Source: Bacteroidota bacterium (lineage in GTDB: Bacteria > Bacteroidota > Bacteroidia > Chitinophagales > Chitinophagaceae). Taken from it: a stretch of DNA of 64,000 nucleotides. Position 1 is the first letter of the stretch. The number at the start of each line of letters is the position of its first letter. The notes beneath the pieces were generated by a model that was given only the letters and a program-made list of their open reading frames with translations, had not been told where the DNA came from and ran no database searches. The position numbers and the translations under genes were made by a program. Below are positions 1-7,489 of the stretch, piece after piece. The stretch lies in NCBI GenBank assembly GCA_018267545.1, contig JAFDYG010000466.1, positions 124,001-188,000 of the forward strand, given 5' to 3'.

Positions 1-442
1 GCAGGCCGGCGAAGAGGGGGATGAAGAAGAGCAATGAGATTTTGAGTGTATTTGGCTTTTCGAGCTTGCCCTCTTCAAAGTCCCATTCGAGCTTCTTTTT
101 AAAGCGCCGCCTTTTTCTGTTGAAGGCGACATAGCCGCCGAAGCCGGCGATGATAGCGAAGATGGGGTAGGCCATGACCCAGCAGATCATTCCTTCCAGC
201 TTGACGATACAGGTAACGATCAGGATGACGGCGCAGGTAGCCCAGGGCTTGAAGAAGGCGCCTGAACCCGTGTGGCTCTCCCGGTAGGGAATCAGGAAGA
301 TGGTCAGGTAGCCGATGAGGAAGGGAACGACAAAAAAGAAGGCGACGCTCATCACCGCCATGGCATCTCCAAAGGAGACGAAGAGCAGACGGAGGCTGAT
401 TCCATAAGTGGCGGCAATCGTAATGGCTATTAATGATTTCAT
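1..442 (-). CDS. Membrane protein, 3' end outside window
   Basis: The frame opening with ATG at 442 stays open to the window edge (147 codons). It encodes a hydrophobic protein starting MKSLIAITIAATYGI, with about four membrane segments (near residues 1-22, 28-50, 65-85 and 88-105). A basic stretch RKRRFKKK and an acidic linker follow, then another hydrophobic segment at the edge. The start overlaps the stop of the upstream metallophosphoesterase gene as ATGA, so the two are probably translationally coupled. I do not recognise the family; the coupling and codon use support a real gene. The C terminus is not in the window. Confidence 0.7.
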   Translation of the reverse strand, partial: MKSLIAITIAATYGISLRLLFVSFGDAMAVMSVAFFFVVPFLIGYLTIFLIPYRESHTGSGAFFKPWATCAVILIVTCIVKLEGMICWVMAYPIFAIIAGFGGYVAFNRKRRRFKKKLEWDFEEGKLEKPNTLKISLLFFIPLFAGL

Positions 443-1125
443 GATTGGTGTTCAAAGTTAATGAGGATAATGTCCCGGCTGCACTGGTATCGGATGGGAA
501 GGGTGTCGCCGATGCCTTTGCTGATGATATAACGGCAGGAGCCGTGTTGTATGTCGAGTTGGTTTAATGGATAGATCCAACGGCCGGGGTAAAGGCCTTT
601 GGGCGTTTGCCAGAGCACGATCTGGCTGCCGTGGAGGTGGCCGGCGAAGGCGAGGTTGTATTGCTCCGCGAAAGGGCTTACGTCGATAGGGTGGTGGAGA
701 CAGAGGATCGCCAGGTCGGCAGGCGGTTGCTCCTCTCTGGGGTTCGTTCCGTCGACCCGCACGCGGGCCCCGCCGAGCCGCACCGTCGTGGAACCATTGT
801 GCACCCAGGTCCCTCCTGCTTTCTCTACCATAAACCGGACGCTCCGCAGGTATGGCCTGTCGTGGTTTCCGCCAATGGCCAGGAAGGGGACAAAATCCAT
901 CGCCTCGACAAACCGCTGAAAGTTCGGCAGGCCAAAAGGCGTATCGATGTAATCGCCGCCTAGTAATAAAAGATCAGGCTCGAGTCCCCGTATCTGTTCG
1001 ATATTTCGCTCGACCCGTCTGCGGCCAAGCCGGTGATAGTGCAGGTCCGATATATAGACGAGGCGCTTCCCCGCAAGCGGCGTGGAAGGATAGGTATAGC
1101 TTCTAATTTCTGTTTCTAATCTCAT
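439..1125 (-). CDS. Calcineurin-like metallophosphoesterase
   Basis: This 228-residue protein has all the classical metallophosphoesterase metal-binding motifs in order: SDLHYH (D27, H29), GGDYID (D58), GGNHD (N87, H88), the CLHHP histidines near 144-145 and AGHLHG (H163, H165). Such enzymes hydrolyse phosphomonoesters or diesters using two metal ions. There is no signal peptide or clear membrane anchor, so it is probably cytosolic or peripheral; relatives of the YkuE/LpxG type act at the membrane, but the substrate cannot be read from sequence. The start at 1125 lies inside the end of the upstream membrane gene (23-bp overlap) and the stop overlaps the next gene as ATGA, making it the third gene of a compact operon. 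Confidence 0.88.
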   Translation of the reverse strand: MRLETEIRSYTYPSTPLAGKRLVYISDLHYHRLGRRRVERNIEQIRGLEPDLLLLGGDYIDTPFGLPNFQRFVEAMDFVPFLAIGGNHDRPYLRSVRFMVEKAGGTWVHNGSTTVRLGGARVRVDGTNPREEQPPADLAILCLHHPIDVSPFAEQYNLAFAGHLHGSQIVLWQTPKGLYPGRWIYPLNQLDIQHGSCRYIISKGIGDTLPIRYQCSRDIILINFEHQS

Positions 1126-1609
1126 GGTTGTACCAGATTACGATGGCAAGACAGCCGACGTACCAATTGTCCAGGCGGTTGGTCTTTCGAAACAAGCCAG
1201 CCATCATATACACGGCTATTGGAATGACGGTGAAAAAGCATTGTGCCAGACCTATTTTGTATGTTGCGCGGACGCTGGCCAGGATCGGGTGCGGCGTTTG
1301 GTCGATCAGCAGTGGAAATAAAAACAGGAAATGGACTTCGAATAGATAGAATATGACGATCGACAAGGGGATGGCCAGCGGACCGAAGAGCAATAACAGC
1401 ACGCTGGAGGCAGTCAGGCAGACGCCGTATTTGAGCAGCCCATATCCGGTGTATCGAACGGTTGGATCGAAAGGCCCTATGTCGTCTAGCTCTCGCATGC
1501 GGTCATACATCCACCGCGCGCCAAGCGAAAATACCCGTGGGCCCTCCACATGCGTGACTCTGCCGGCCAGGTGCGTCTTACTAGCTGCTATAAGCTGCCG
1601 GTACCTCAT
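1103..1609 (-). CDS. Small integral membrane protein, unknown function
   Basis: I chose the ATG at 1609 (MRYRQLIAASK) because it overlaps the upstream TGA as ATGA; an earlier in-frame start at 1645 would overlap the upstream gene by 40 bases. The 168-residue product has a basic N-terminal part of about 50 residues and then four likely membrane helices, two adjacent ones carrying many Leu, Ile and Phe residues. No family is recognised. Its position between another small membrane protein and a metallophosphoesterase suggests that the encoded proteins work together at the inner membrane, but that is inference. Confidence 0.72.
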   Translation of the reverse strand: MRYRQLIAASKTHLAGRVTHVEGPRVFSLGARWMYDRMRELDDIGPFDPTVRYTGYGLLKYGVCLTASSVLLLLFGPLAIPLSIVIFYLFEVHFLFLFPLLIDQTPHPILASVRATYKIGLAQCFFTVIPIAVYMMAGLFRKTNRLDNWYVGCLAIVIWYNHEIRNRN

Positions 1610-2121
1610 GCTGCGCAATAGATAAAATGAAACCAGGCTATCCACGCTAGCCCATTGCCGAAGACAAGCATGCGGTGGTAGGTATGCTCCAGCGGCCCGC
1701 AGCGTTTGATATGAAAGACGAACTCGTCATAGCTTATCGCGACGACCGTGTATATCAGGACTACCAGGATTGGAATTAAAAAATACGAGGGGTGAGCGCT
1801 TAGCATGGCAAACCACATGAGCAAGAACATGGGGAGTCCGCCTAGTCCAAGCGCCGCGGCTTCTGCGGCACGCTCCTTCTTCGGGAGCTTCATGCCCAGG
1901 TTCTTGCGATGGAATCGCCAGTCGAGGACGCCGCCGGCGGTAGCGATGATGCCGAATAAGGCGATCAGGCCGAATTGCCAGCTGAGGTAGGGGAAGGTAG
2001 AGGTGAGCCGCAGCTTGCCGTTCTCCCGGTAGAGGATGATCAGGAAGATAAACAGCAAAGCCGGCATGAAGAGTAAGATAAGGGAGAGGTATTCTCGCCA
2101 GCGGGGTGTTGGTTTACGCAT
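1606..2121 (-). CDS. Small integral membrane protein, unknown function
   Basis: The likely start is ATG 2121 (MRKPTPRWREYL), preceded by a good Bacteroidota promoter; the longer frame from 2181 would read through that promoter. The 171-residue product has about five hydrophobic helices and a conserved-looking C-terminal stretch with several His, Cys and Glu residues (DEFVFHIKRCGPLEHTYH) followed by a final helix. It is the first gene of the four-gene minus-strand operon. I do not recognise the family. The clustered His residues could bind metal, but nothing else supports an enzymatic call. Confidence 0.7.
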   Translation of the reverse strand: MRKPTPRWREYLSLILLFMPALLFIFLIILYRENGKLRLTSTFPYLSWQFGLIALFGIIATAGGVLDWRFHRKNLGMKLPKKERAAEAAALGLGGLPMFLLMWFAMLSAHPSYFLIPILVVLIYTVVAISYDEFVFHIKRCGPLEHTYHRMLVFGNGLAWIAWFHFIYCAA

Positions 2122-2150
2122 TGTTCTGATTTTAAAAGCACTTTGAGATA

Positions 2151-2182
2151 CAAAGTAAATAATCAGAATCGATATTTCCAAA
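2151..2182 (-). promoter_or_regulatory. Bacteroidota-type promoter of the membrane-protein/phosphoesterase operon
   Basis: On the minus strand a TTTG (2182-2179) is followed after 20 bases by TTACTTTG (2158-2151). This closely matches the Bacteroidota -33 TTTG / -7 TAnnTTTG pattern. It lies 29 bases upstream of ATG 2121, in the gap after the permease gene. Confidence 0.55.
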
Positions 2183-2190
2183 TTTTGTGC

Positions 2191-4593
2191 TTATTCCGCC
2201 CGCAGTGTATTTACCGGATTGGCGACGGCCGCCTTGATAGACTGCATCAGCGTCGTCAGGCAGGCGATCGAAAAGACGATAACCGCCGCAATAACAAACA
2301 CCCACGCAGTAATATCCGTCCGATACGCAAAATCTTGCAGCCATCGATGCATCGACCACCATGATAGCGGAACGGCGATGCAAAGCGCCAGCGCGATGAG
2401 GCGGGCGAAGTCGCGCGACAGCAGTCCGACGATCGAAGGCACGCCGGCGCCAAGGATCTTGCGGATGCCGATTTCTTTGGCGCGTTGTTCGGCGGCATAG
2501 GCGGCCAGACCGAAGAGGCCGAGACAGGCGATAAAGATCACCAGGCCGGTGAGGACGGCGACGAGTCCGCCCATACGTTGTTCCGTTTTGTAGATCGTCT
2601 CGAAATCATTGTCCATAAAGCTATAGTTGAAGGCGCGGGACGGGGCAAAGGCCTTCCAGCTGGCTTTTACTTTCTCCAGCACCTCGGGCGTGCGGCCGGC
2701 TGCGATGCGGATGGCGTAGCCGGCGGGTTCGTCGAATGGGCGGCAGGCCAGCGCCAGCGGTTTTACGATGGTTCGGATGGAGGAGAAGTTGAAGTCTTTG
2801 ACGATGCCGACGACGCGAAGGTCATTAGGAATACCGGAGACGTTATAGTGAATCATCTTGCCGATCGGGTCGGCGGCGATGCCGAATTGACGGGCGGCTG
2901 TTTCGTTTAGGATGATCGAGGTGCTGTCGGTGCCCATGTCGGCCGAAAAATTGCGGCCCTGGATGACGTGCATGGACATGGTGGGGATGTATGCTTCGTC
3001 TACCAGCCAGAGTTCGGTCTGCATATACAGCCCTTTGCTGTCGGTCTGTCCATAGGCGTGCCAGCGATGAGAGCCGGTGGGGAGGTAGTCCGTCATGGTG
3101 ACGCCCAGGACGCCGGGCAGCTGTTTCAATTCTTTTTGCAGCGTCTCGGGGTGCTTCAGGCCGTCGACGTCTTTTATGATGAGCACCTGGTCGCGGCTGT
3201 AGCCGGGGTCGCGGTGCTGGATGTAGTTCAATTGGCGGCTGACGACGAGGGTGCCGACGATGAGAAATATAGAAATGGAGAATTGCAGGACCACTAACGC
3301 GCTGCGGAGTCCACTGCCTTTGCCGCCTAACGCCAATTTGCCTTTTAGCACCTGGACAGGGCGGAAGGACGATAAGAAGAAGGCTGGATAGGCGCCGGAG
3401 AAGAGGGCGACCACCACGATGATGGCCGCAAGCGACGGCAGCAGCCAGCGCCATACGGTCCAGGAAAAGGAGAGCTCCTTACCGGTCAAGCGGTTGAACC
3501 CCGGTAAAGATAGCCAGGTGAGGCCGATGGCGATGAGCGTCGCGGCCACTGTCAGCAGCAGGGCCTCGGAAAGGAACTGACCGATCAGCTGGCGGCGCAG
3601 CGACCCCAGCACCTTGCGGACGCCGACTTCGCGGGCGCGATTTGCCGAACGGGCGGTGGACAGGTTCATGAAGTTGATGCCCGCGATCAGCAGGACGAAG
3701 ACGGCGATAGCGACAAAAATCCTTACGTATTGAATGCTCCCGTTCAGCCCCAGCTCGTCGGTACGGTGGGAATACAAATGAATATCGGTAAGCGGCGTCT
3801 CGCTGAGGGTTATCTTGAATTCACCCTTGGTATCGTCTTCCATCTCGCCGTAGTCTTTTGCATAAGCGCGCATAAGGCCGCCGAGCTTAGCGTCGAAGGC
3901 GGCCCGATTGGCGCCGTGCTTTAATAATACAAATGTAGACATCGGGTACAGGCTATAGAAGTTGGGGTTGTCGTCCAGCTGGTGAGTGGAGTGGATCGAA
4001 ACCAGGAAGTCGAACCGGAAGCTGGATGTGGATGGAAAGTCGCGCATGACGCCGGTTATGACGAGCGGAGAAGATTTGTCCGCGTTTTCGATACTGCGGC
4101 CGATGACGTGCGTGGTATTGAAATAACGCCGCGCGGTGCTTTCGGTGAGGACGATGGAATGTTTGTCCTTTAGCGCCGTATGGGGATCGCCTTCGACGAA
4201 CGGCAGGGTGAAGAACTCGAAGATATTGTCGTCGGCCCAGGCGACGCGGGGCTCGGCAATCGCCAGGTGGTCCTTATAGAAATGCACGCCAGGCTGCACG
4301 GCAATACGCGCGGTCGCCTCTACCTCGGGATAGTGTTCTCGTAGTGTGGCTGCGACGATGGGAGCTGCATTGGCCAGGGTTGCGACCTCACCGTTGGATT
4401 TTACGTCGGTATTCAGCCGGACGATGCGGTCGGCATTGACGTTGAACCGGTCGTAGCTCCACTCGTCGGTGACGTAGAGCGTAATGAGCAGGAAGGTCGC
4501 GAGGCCAAGGCTCAGACCGAGGATGTTCAGCGCGGTGAATCCTTTATTTGTACGAAGCTGGCGCAGGGCAAGCTTGAGGTGGATGCTGGGCAT
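2191..4593 (-). CDS. MacB/FtsX-type ABC transporter permease
   Basis: This 800-residue protein begins MPSIHLKLALRQLRTNKG, the usual opening of Bacteroidota MacB-like permeases. It shows the duplicated layout: an N-terminal helix, a periplasmic MacB core domain (residues about 45-250), three FtsX helices (about 285-440), a second short helix and periplasmic domain (about 445-640), and a second FtsX block (about 680-790). No ATP-binding subunit is encoded beside it, which is common for these large four-helix-plus-four-helix permeases in this phylum. Substrates of characterised relatives include peptides, antibiotics and lipoproteins; here the substrate is unknown. The start at 4593 diverges from the NHL lipoprotein gene. 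Confidence 0.9.
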   Translation of the reverse strand: MPSIHLKLALRQLRTNKGFTALNILGLSLGLATFLLITLYVTDEWSYDRFNVNADRIVRLNTDVKSNGEVATLANAAPIVAATLREHYPEVEATARIAVQPGVHFYKDHLAIAEPRVAWADDNIFEFFTLPFVEGDPHTALKDKHSIVLTESTARRYFNTTHVIGRSIENADKSSPLVITGVMRDFPSTSSFRFDFLVSIHSTHQLDDNPNFYSLYPMSTFVLLKHGANRAAFDAKLGGLMRAYAKDYGEMEDDTKGEFKITLSETPLTDIHLYSHRTDELGLNGSIQYVRIFVAIAVFVLLIAGINFMNLSTARSANRAREVGVRKVLGSLRRQLIGQFLSEALLLTVAATLIAIGLTWLSLPGFNRLTGKELSFSWTVWRWLLPSLAAIIVVVALFSGAYPAFFLSSFRPVQVLKGKLALGGKGSGLRSALVVLQFSISIFLIVGTLVVSRQLNYIQHRDPGYSRDQVLIIKDVDGLKHPETLQKELKQLPGVLGVTMTDYLPTGSHRWHAYGQTDSKGLYMQTELWLVDEAYIPTMSMHVIQGRNFSADMGTDSTSIILNETAARQFGIAADPIGKMIHYNVSGIPNDLRVVGIVKDFNFSSIRTIVKPLALACRPFDEPAGYAIRIAAGRTPEVLEKVKASWKAFAPSRAFNYSFMDNDFETIYKTEQRMGGLVAVLTGLVIFIACLGLFGLAAYAAEQRAKEIGIRKILGAGVPSIVGLLSRDFARLIALALCIAVPLSWWSMHRWLQDFAYRTDITAWVFVIAAVIVFSIACLTTLMQSIKAAVANPVNTLRAE

Positions 4594-4606
4594 GGGAGAA
4601 ATGTTG

Positions 4607-4614
4607 TACCTTTA
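4607..4614 (+). promoter_or_regulatory. -7-like box just before the NHL lipoprotein
   Basis: TACCTTTA matches TAnnTTTR and ends exactly four bases before the ACG at 4619. The same box-to-start spacing occurs at 31210, 46461 and 55397, which supports 4619 as the original start position. Confidence 0.4.
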
Positions 4615-4618
4615 AAAT

Positions 4619-5932
4619 ACGAAAAATAAATTACCATACCTTCTGCTTCTGGTCCTGACCATTCAAGCCTGCAAAAAAAACGGCACTGGGCCGGTCCTTC
4701 CGGACTCTCCCAATATCACCATTTCTTCGATCAGTCCGACTCACGGTCCCTATAACACCACGGTTACCATTACTGGCCAGGATTTCGACCAGTTAAAAGC
4801 CCCCGATAGCGTCCTGCTAAACGGCAAAAAGGTTACCATCGTCTCCTTTACTTCGACGCAGATCGTCGCCAATATACCCTCCCTTGCCGGCAGCGGAAGC
4901 CTCTCGGTCTGGTACAATGGGAAGGCTTATCAGACGCCCGCATTCAGCTATGACAGCGTTCACCTGGTGACTACCATTGCCGGGAGCGCTACGGAATCCG
5001 GCGAGGTCAATGCGAAGGGGTTGGACGCGAGATTTAATGGGCCCGTCGGTATCGTAGCCGATGGAGCGCATAATCTTTATGTCGTGGAGGAGCTTGGTAA
5101 GACGGTCAGGAAAATCGATACGGCAGGAAACGTGACTACCCTCGCCGGGCCTGCAAACTATGAAGCTGGAAATGTAGACGCAACGGGGGCGGCGGCGCGG
5201 TTTAGCAACCCCGAAGGCATTTGTCTCGGTGTGGATGGCTTTTTGTACGTTGCCGATAGATTCACCATTAGAAAGGTATCCACTACCGGGGCCGTAAGCA
5301 CATTCACTGGCGTAATTTACAATGGTTCCCCTACCGGTTGGTACACAGACGGTGATCCTTCGATCGCTACATTCGCCACTCCTTATGGGATAGCCTGCGA
5401 CAAAAATGGCAATTTCTATGTGGCGGACGCACAGAACAATAAGATACGGAAGATATCTCCCGCCGGCGTGGTTGGCTCTTTAGCCGGGGTCGACTACTAT
5501 CATTACGGTCAGAAGGACGGACAAGGAGCTGGGGCGCTCTTCTTTGAACCGACCTGTGTCGCAGCCGACCCCTCGGGTATCGTCTATGCGGTCGATGGCG
5601 AGAGCCACCTCCTAAGAAAGATCACCCCCGATGGGACCGTTACTACCTTGCTTGGACCTACCGAACCCAGCATCACCGGGAGCACGGAGCTTTTTGCCGC
5701 TTCTGCTCTGGCGACCGACAAGTCCGGGAATCAGTACTTTGCTATTCGCGGAGGTATCATAAAAAGGACAGCGGATGGAAAGATCATCCGCTATGCGATC
5801 GGTGGGATCGGAGAGATCGACGGACCCTTGCCGGTAGCGGCTTTCCGGTCGATAACGGGCATCTATGTCGACGATTCGGAAACGATCTACATCACGGACA
5901 ACAATAGAATCAGAAAGATTTCCTGGCAATAG
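4619..5932 (+). CDS. IPT/TIG-NHL repeat lipoprotein with ACG in place of the start codon
   Basis: The frame is open from 4616 and encodes a lipoprotein signal peptide, residues KNKLPYLLLLVLTIQAC with lipobox Cys18, immediately after an ACG at 4619. No ATG, GTG or TTG lies upstream before the stop at 4613; the first such codon is GTG 4967, which would discard the signal peptide and the IPT/TIG domain (about residues 30-115, containing ISSISPTHGPYNTTVTITG). The remainder contains at least five NHL/SMP-30-like propeller repeats of the form GIVADGAHNLYVVEELGKTVRKI. A T-to-C change converting ATG to ACG is the simplest explanation; use of ACG as a start, or a sequencing error, are alternatives. 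Proteins of this type are probably cell-surface binding proteins. Full length would be 437 residues. Confidence 0.72.
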   Translation, partial: TKNKLPYLLLLVLTIQACKKNGTGPVLPDSPNITISSISPTHGPYNTTVTITGQDFDQLKAPDSVLLNGKKVTIVSFTSTQIVANIPSLAGSGSLSVWYNGKAYQTPAFSYDSVHLVTTIAGSATESGEVNAKGLDARFNGPVGIVADGAHNLYVVEELGKTVRKIDTAGNVTTLAGPANYEAGNVDATGAAARFSNPEGICLGVDGFLYVADRFTIRKVSTTGAVSTFTGVIYNGSPTGWYTDGDPSIATFATPYGIACDKNGNFYVADAQNNKIRKISPAGVVGSLAGVDYYHYGQKDGQGAGALFFEPTCVAADPSGIVYAVDGESHLLRKITPDGTVTTLLGPTEPSITGSTELFAASALATDKSGNQYFAIRGGIIKRTADGKIIRYAIGGIGEIDGPLPVAAFRSITGIYVDDSETIYITDNNRIRKISWQ

Positions 5933-6038
5933 CCCTAAAGAATTATAGCAATGTAAACTTCGTGTTAAGAAATAGTGAACCGTAAAATAACTTAATATTA
6001 ATTCCTTCCGATCGTGGTTAAAGCTCTGTTAATGCGTG

Positions 6039-6046
6039 CAATTTTG
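6039..6046 (+). promoter_or_regulatory. Possible -7 box for the YdcF-like gene
   Basis: CAATTTTG differs from TAnnTTTG at one position and lies 22 bases before ATG 6069. The A/T-rich upstream sequence has GTTAAAG near the expected -33 region, a weak match. Confidence 0.3.
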
Positions 6047-6068
6047 CAGCCGTTAAGCCACACTGCAC

Positions 6069-7331
6069 ATGAAGACGGTTATTTGGTTCACTCTGATTAA
6101 TGCACTATTGTTTCCTGCTATTTGCTTCTCGCAGGACAAGCACCCCGACGCTCACTACAAGCTTTTGAACGGCGGTAATTTCGTTCAATCCAAGAATTAC
6201 TATCTCCTTACACTTTTTCAACAGCTGCCGGATGTACGTTCCATGCTTGCCGGAGACCCCGCTCTCAAGGCGATCGGAACGGCGAAGCTGGACACCCTCA
6301 AAGCCGCTATGCAGAACTGCCAGCGCGAGGGAGCCTGCTATGTCGGCGCCATGGAATTCACGCCCGGCGAGATAGCGCAAACGGCCGAAAGACTAAAAGC
6401 CCTCTATAAACCCGACAATGCGCTGGGTAAGCTGGTGAAGAATCACCTCATCCCTTCCGGCGCTTACGTGCTGTTCCAGGACCAGCCCGAAGCCGAGATG
6501 CTGGCCAAGGCCTGGACCCAGGACGCGGAAGGCGTCAACTTCGCCATCGACGTATATGCCGGCGGCAAGAAACCGAACTATCCCCTCATCGATTCTATTG
6601 CCGTCAACGTCCGTATCCCGGGTTATGCGGGTTTCCTCTATAGCACGGCTTATCTGCTGACGATAGAGAATACGCCGAAGGGCGACTTCTTTCAAATTCC
6701 GCTGTCAGCTGCTCTCCGTTTCGTCGAAATGAACGAACGCGAACAGGCTGCCGATTACGAACCGATGGAGCAGGGAGAAAATAAAGCCGCGGTTGACCGA
6801 ATTAAGACTATTGCCTGGAGCAAATATCCTTACACCCTCATCGAAATCCCGGGCGCAGGCCCGGAGGAGCCCACTGTCGCCCTCAGCGCCGAGGGCATGC
6901 TTCGCTGCAGACTCGCCGCTATCCAGTACCAGAAGGGGCTTGCGCCGTTTATCGTCACTTCCGACGGTAAGGTGCATCCGTACAAGACGAAGTTCTGCGA
7001 AGCGATAGAGATGAAAAAATACCTCGTTGAAAAACTACATATTCCTGCTAATGCTGTATTGATCGATCCGCATGCCCGACACACTACTACCAACATGCGG
7101 AACACCGTTCGCCTTATCTATAGGTATGGCATGCCATTCGAAAAGCCTGCTATTACCTGCACTACACGTGGGCAAAGCACGATGATCGAAAAAACCCTGA
7201 TCGATCGTTGCAAGAGAGAACTGAATGAATCTCCCTATGTAAATGGCAAACGCCTGAGCGAGACGGAAATAGAGTTTTACCCGCGCATCGATGGTCTACA
7301 GATCAATCCGCGCGAACCCATGGATCCATAG
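6069..7331 (+). CDS. Exported DUF218 (YdcF/SanA-like) domain protein
   Basis: This 420-residue protein has a signal peptide (MKTVIWFTLINALLFPAICFSQ). A helical N-terminal half without a recognised domain is followed by a DUF218-type domain at about residues 255-400. The DUF218 signature is visible as IEIPGAGPEEP, then SAEGMLRCRLAAIQYQKG, FIVTSDG and IDPHARHTTTNMRNT, corresponding to the usual nucleotide-like fold with the late ARHTTTNMRNT motif. YdcF/SanA proteins are linked to envelope barrier functions, but biochemical activity is poorly defined. It stands alone, followed by 158 bases and then the first SusC gene. The extra N-terminal half is longer than in simple SanA proteins. Confidence 0.75.
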   Translation: MKTVIWFTLINALLFPAICFSQDKHPDAHYKLLNGGNFVQSKNYYLLTLFQQLPDVRSMLAGDPALKAIGTAKLDTLKAAMQNCQREGACYVGAMEFTPGEIAQTAERLKALYKPDNALGKLVKNHLIPSGAYVLFQDQPEAEMLAKAWTQDAEGVNFAIDVYAGGKKPNYPLIDSIAVNVRIPGYAGFLYSTAYLLTIENTPKGDFFQIPLSAALRFVEMNEREQAADYEPMEQGENKAAVDRIKTIAWSKYPYTLIEIPGAGPEEPTVALSAEGMLRCRLAAIQYQKGLAPFIVTSDGKVHPYKTKFCEAIEMKKYLVEKLHIPANAVLIDPHARHTTTNMRNTVRLIYRYGMPFEKPAITCTTRGQSTMIEKTLIDRCKRELNESPYVNGKRLSETEIEFYPRIDGLQINPREPMDP

Positions 7332-7489
7332 TCCCGGTCCAGGAGGCAGAACCAGCCGCGACCCGGCCCGCCAGACGCACGAACTGCTAATTAAACCACG
7401 CATTGTCAACATGAAATTCACTGCCGACCGGCGGTGCGGGCAACCTTTTTTTCAAAAGAACTAACTGAAAACTGTAAAAATCAAAACAA

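Noticed and set aside
99-455. 118-codon frame overlapping the first membrane gene
   Set aside because: The Arg/Leu/His-rich translation is a shadow; the frame from 442 encodes a proper membrane protein with ATGA coupling.
7419-7452. Terminator or attenuator before SusC pair 1
   Set aside because: A weak stem separated from the T-run by nine bases; not strong enough to call.
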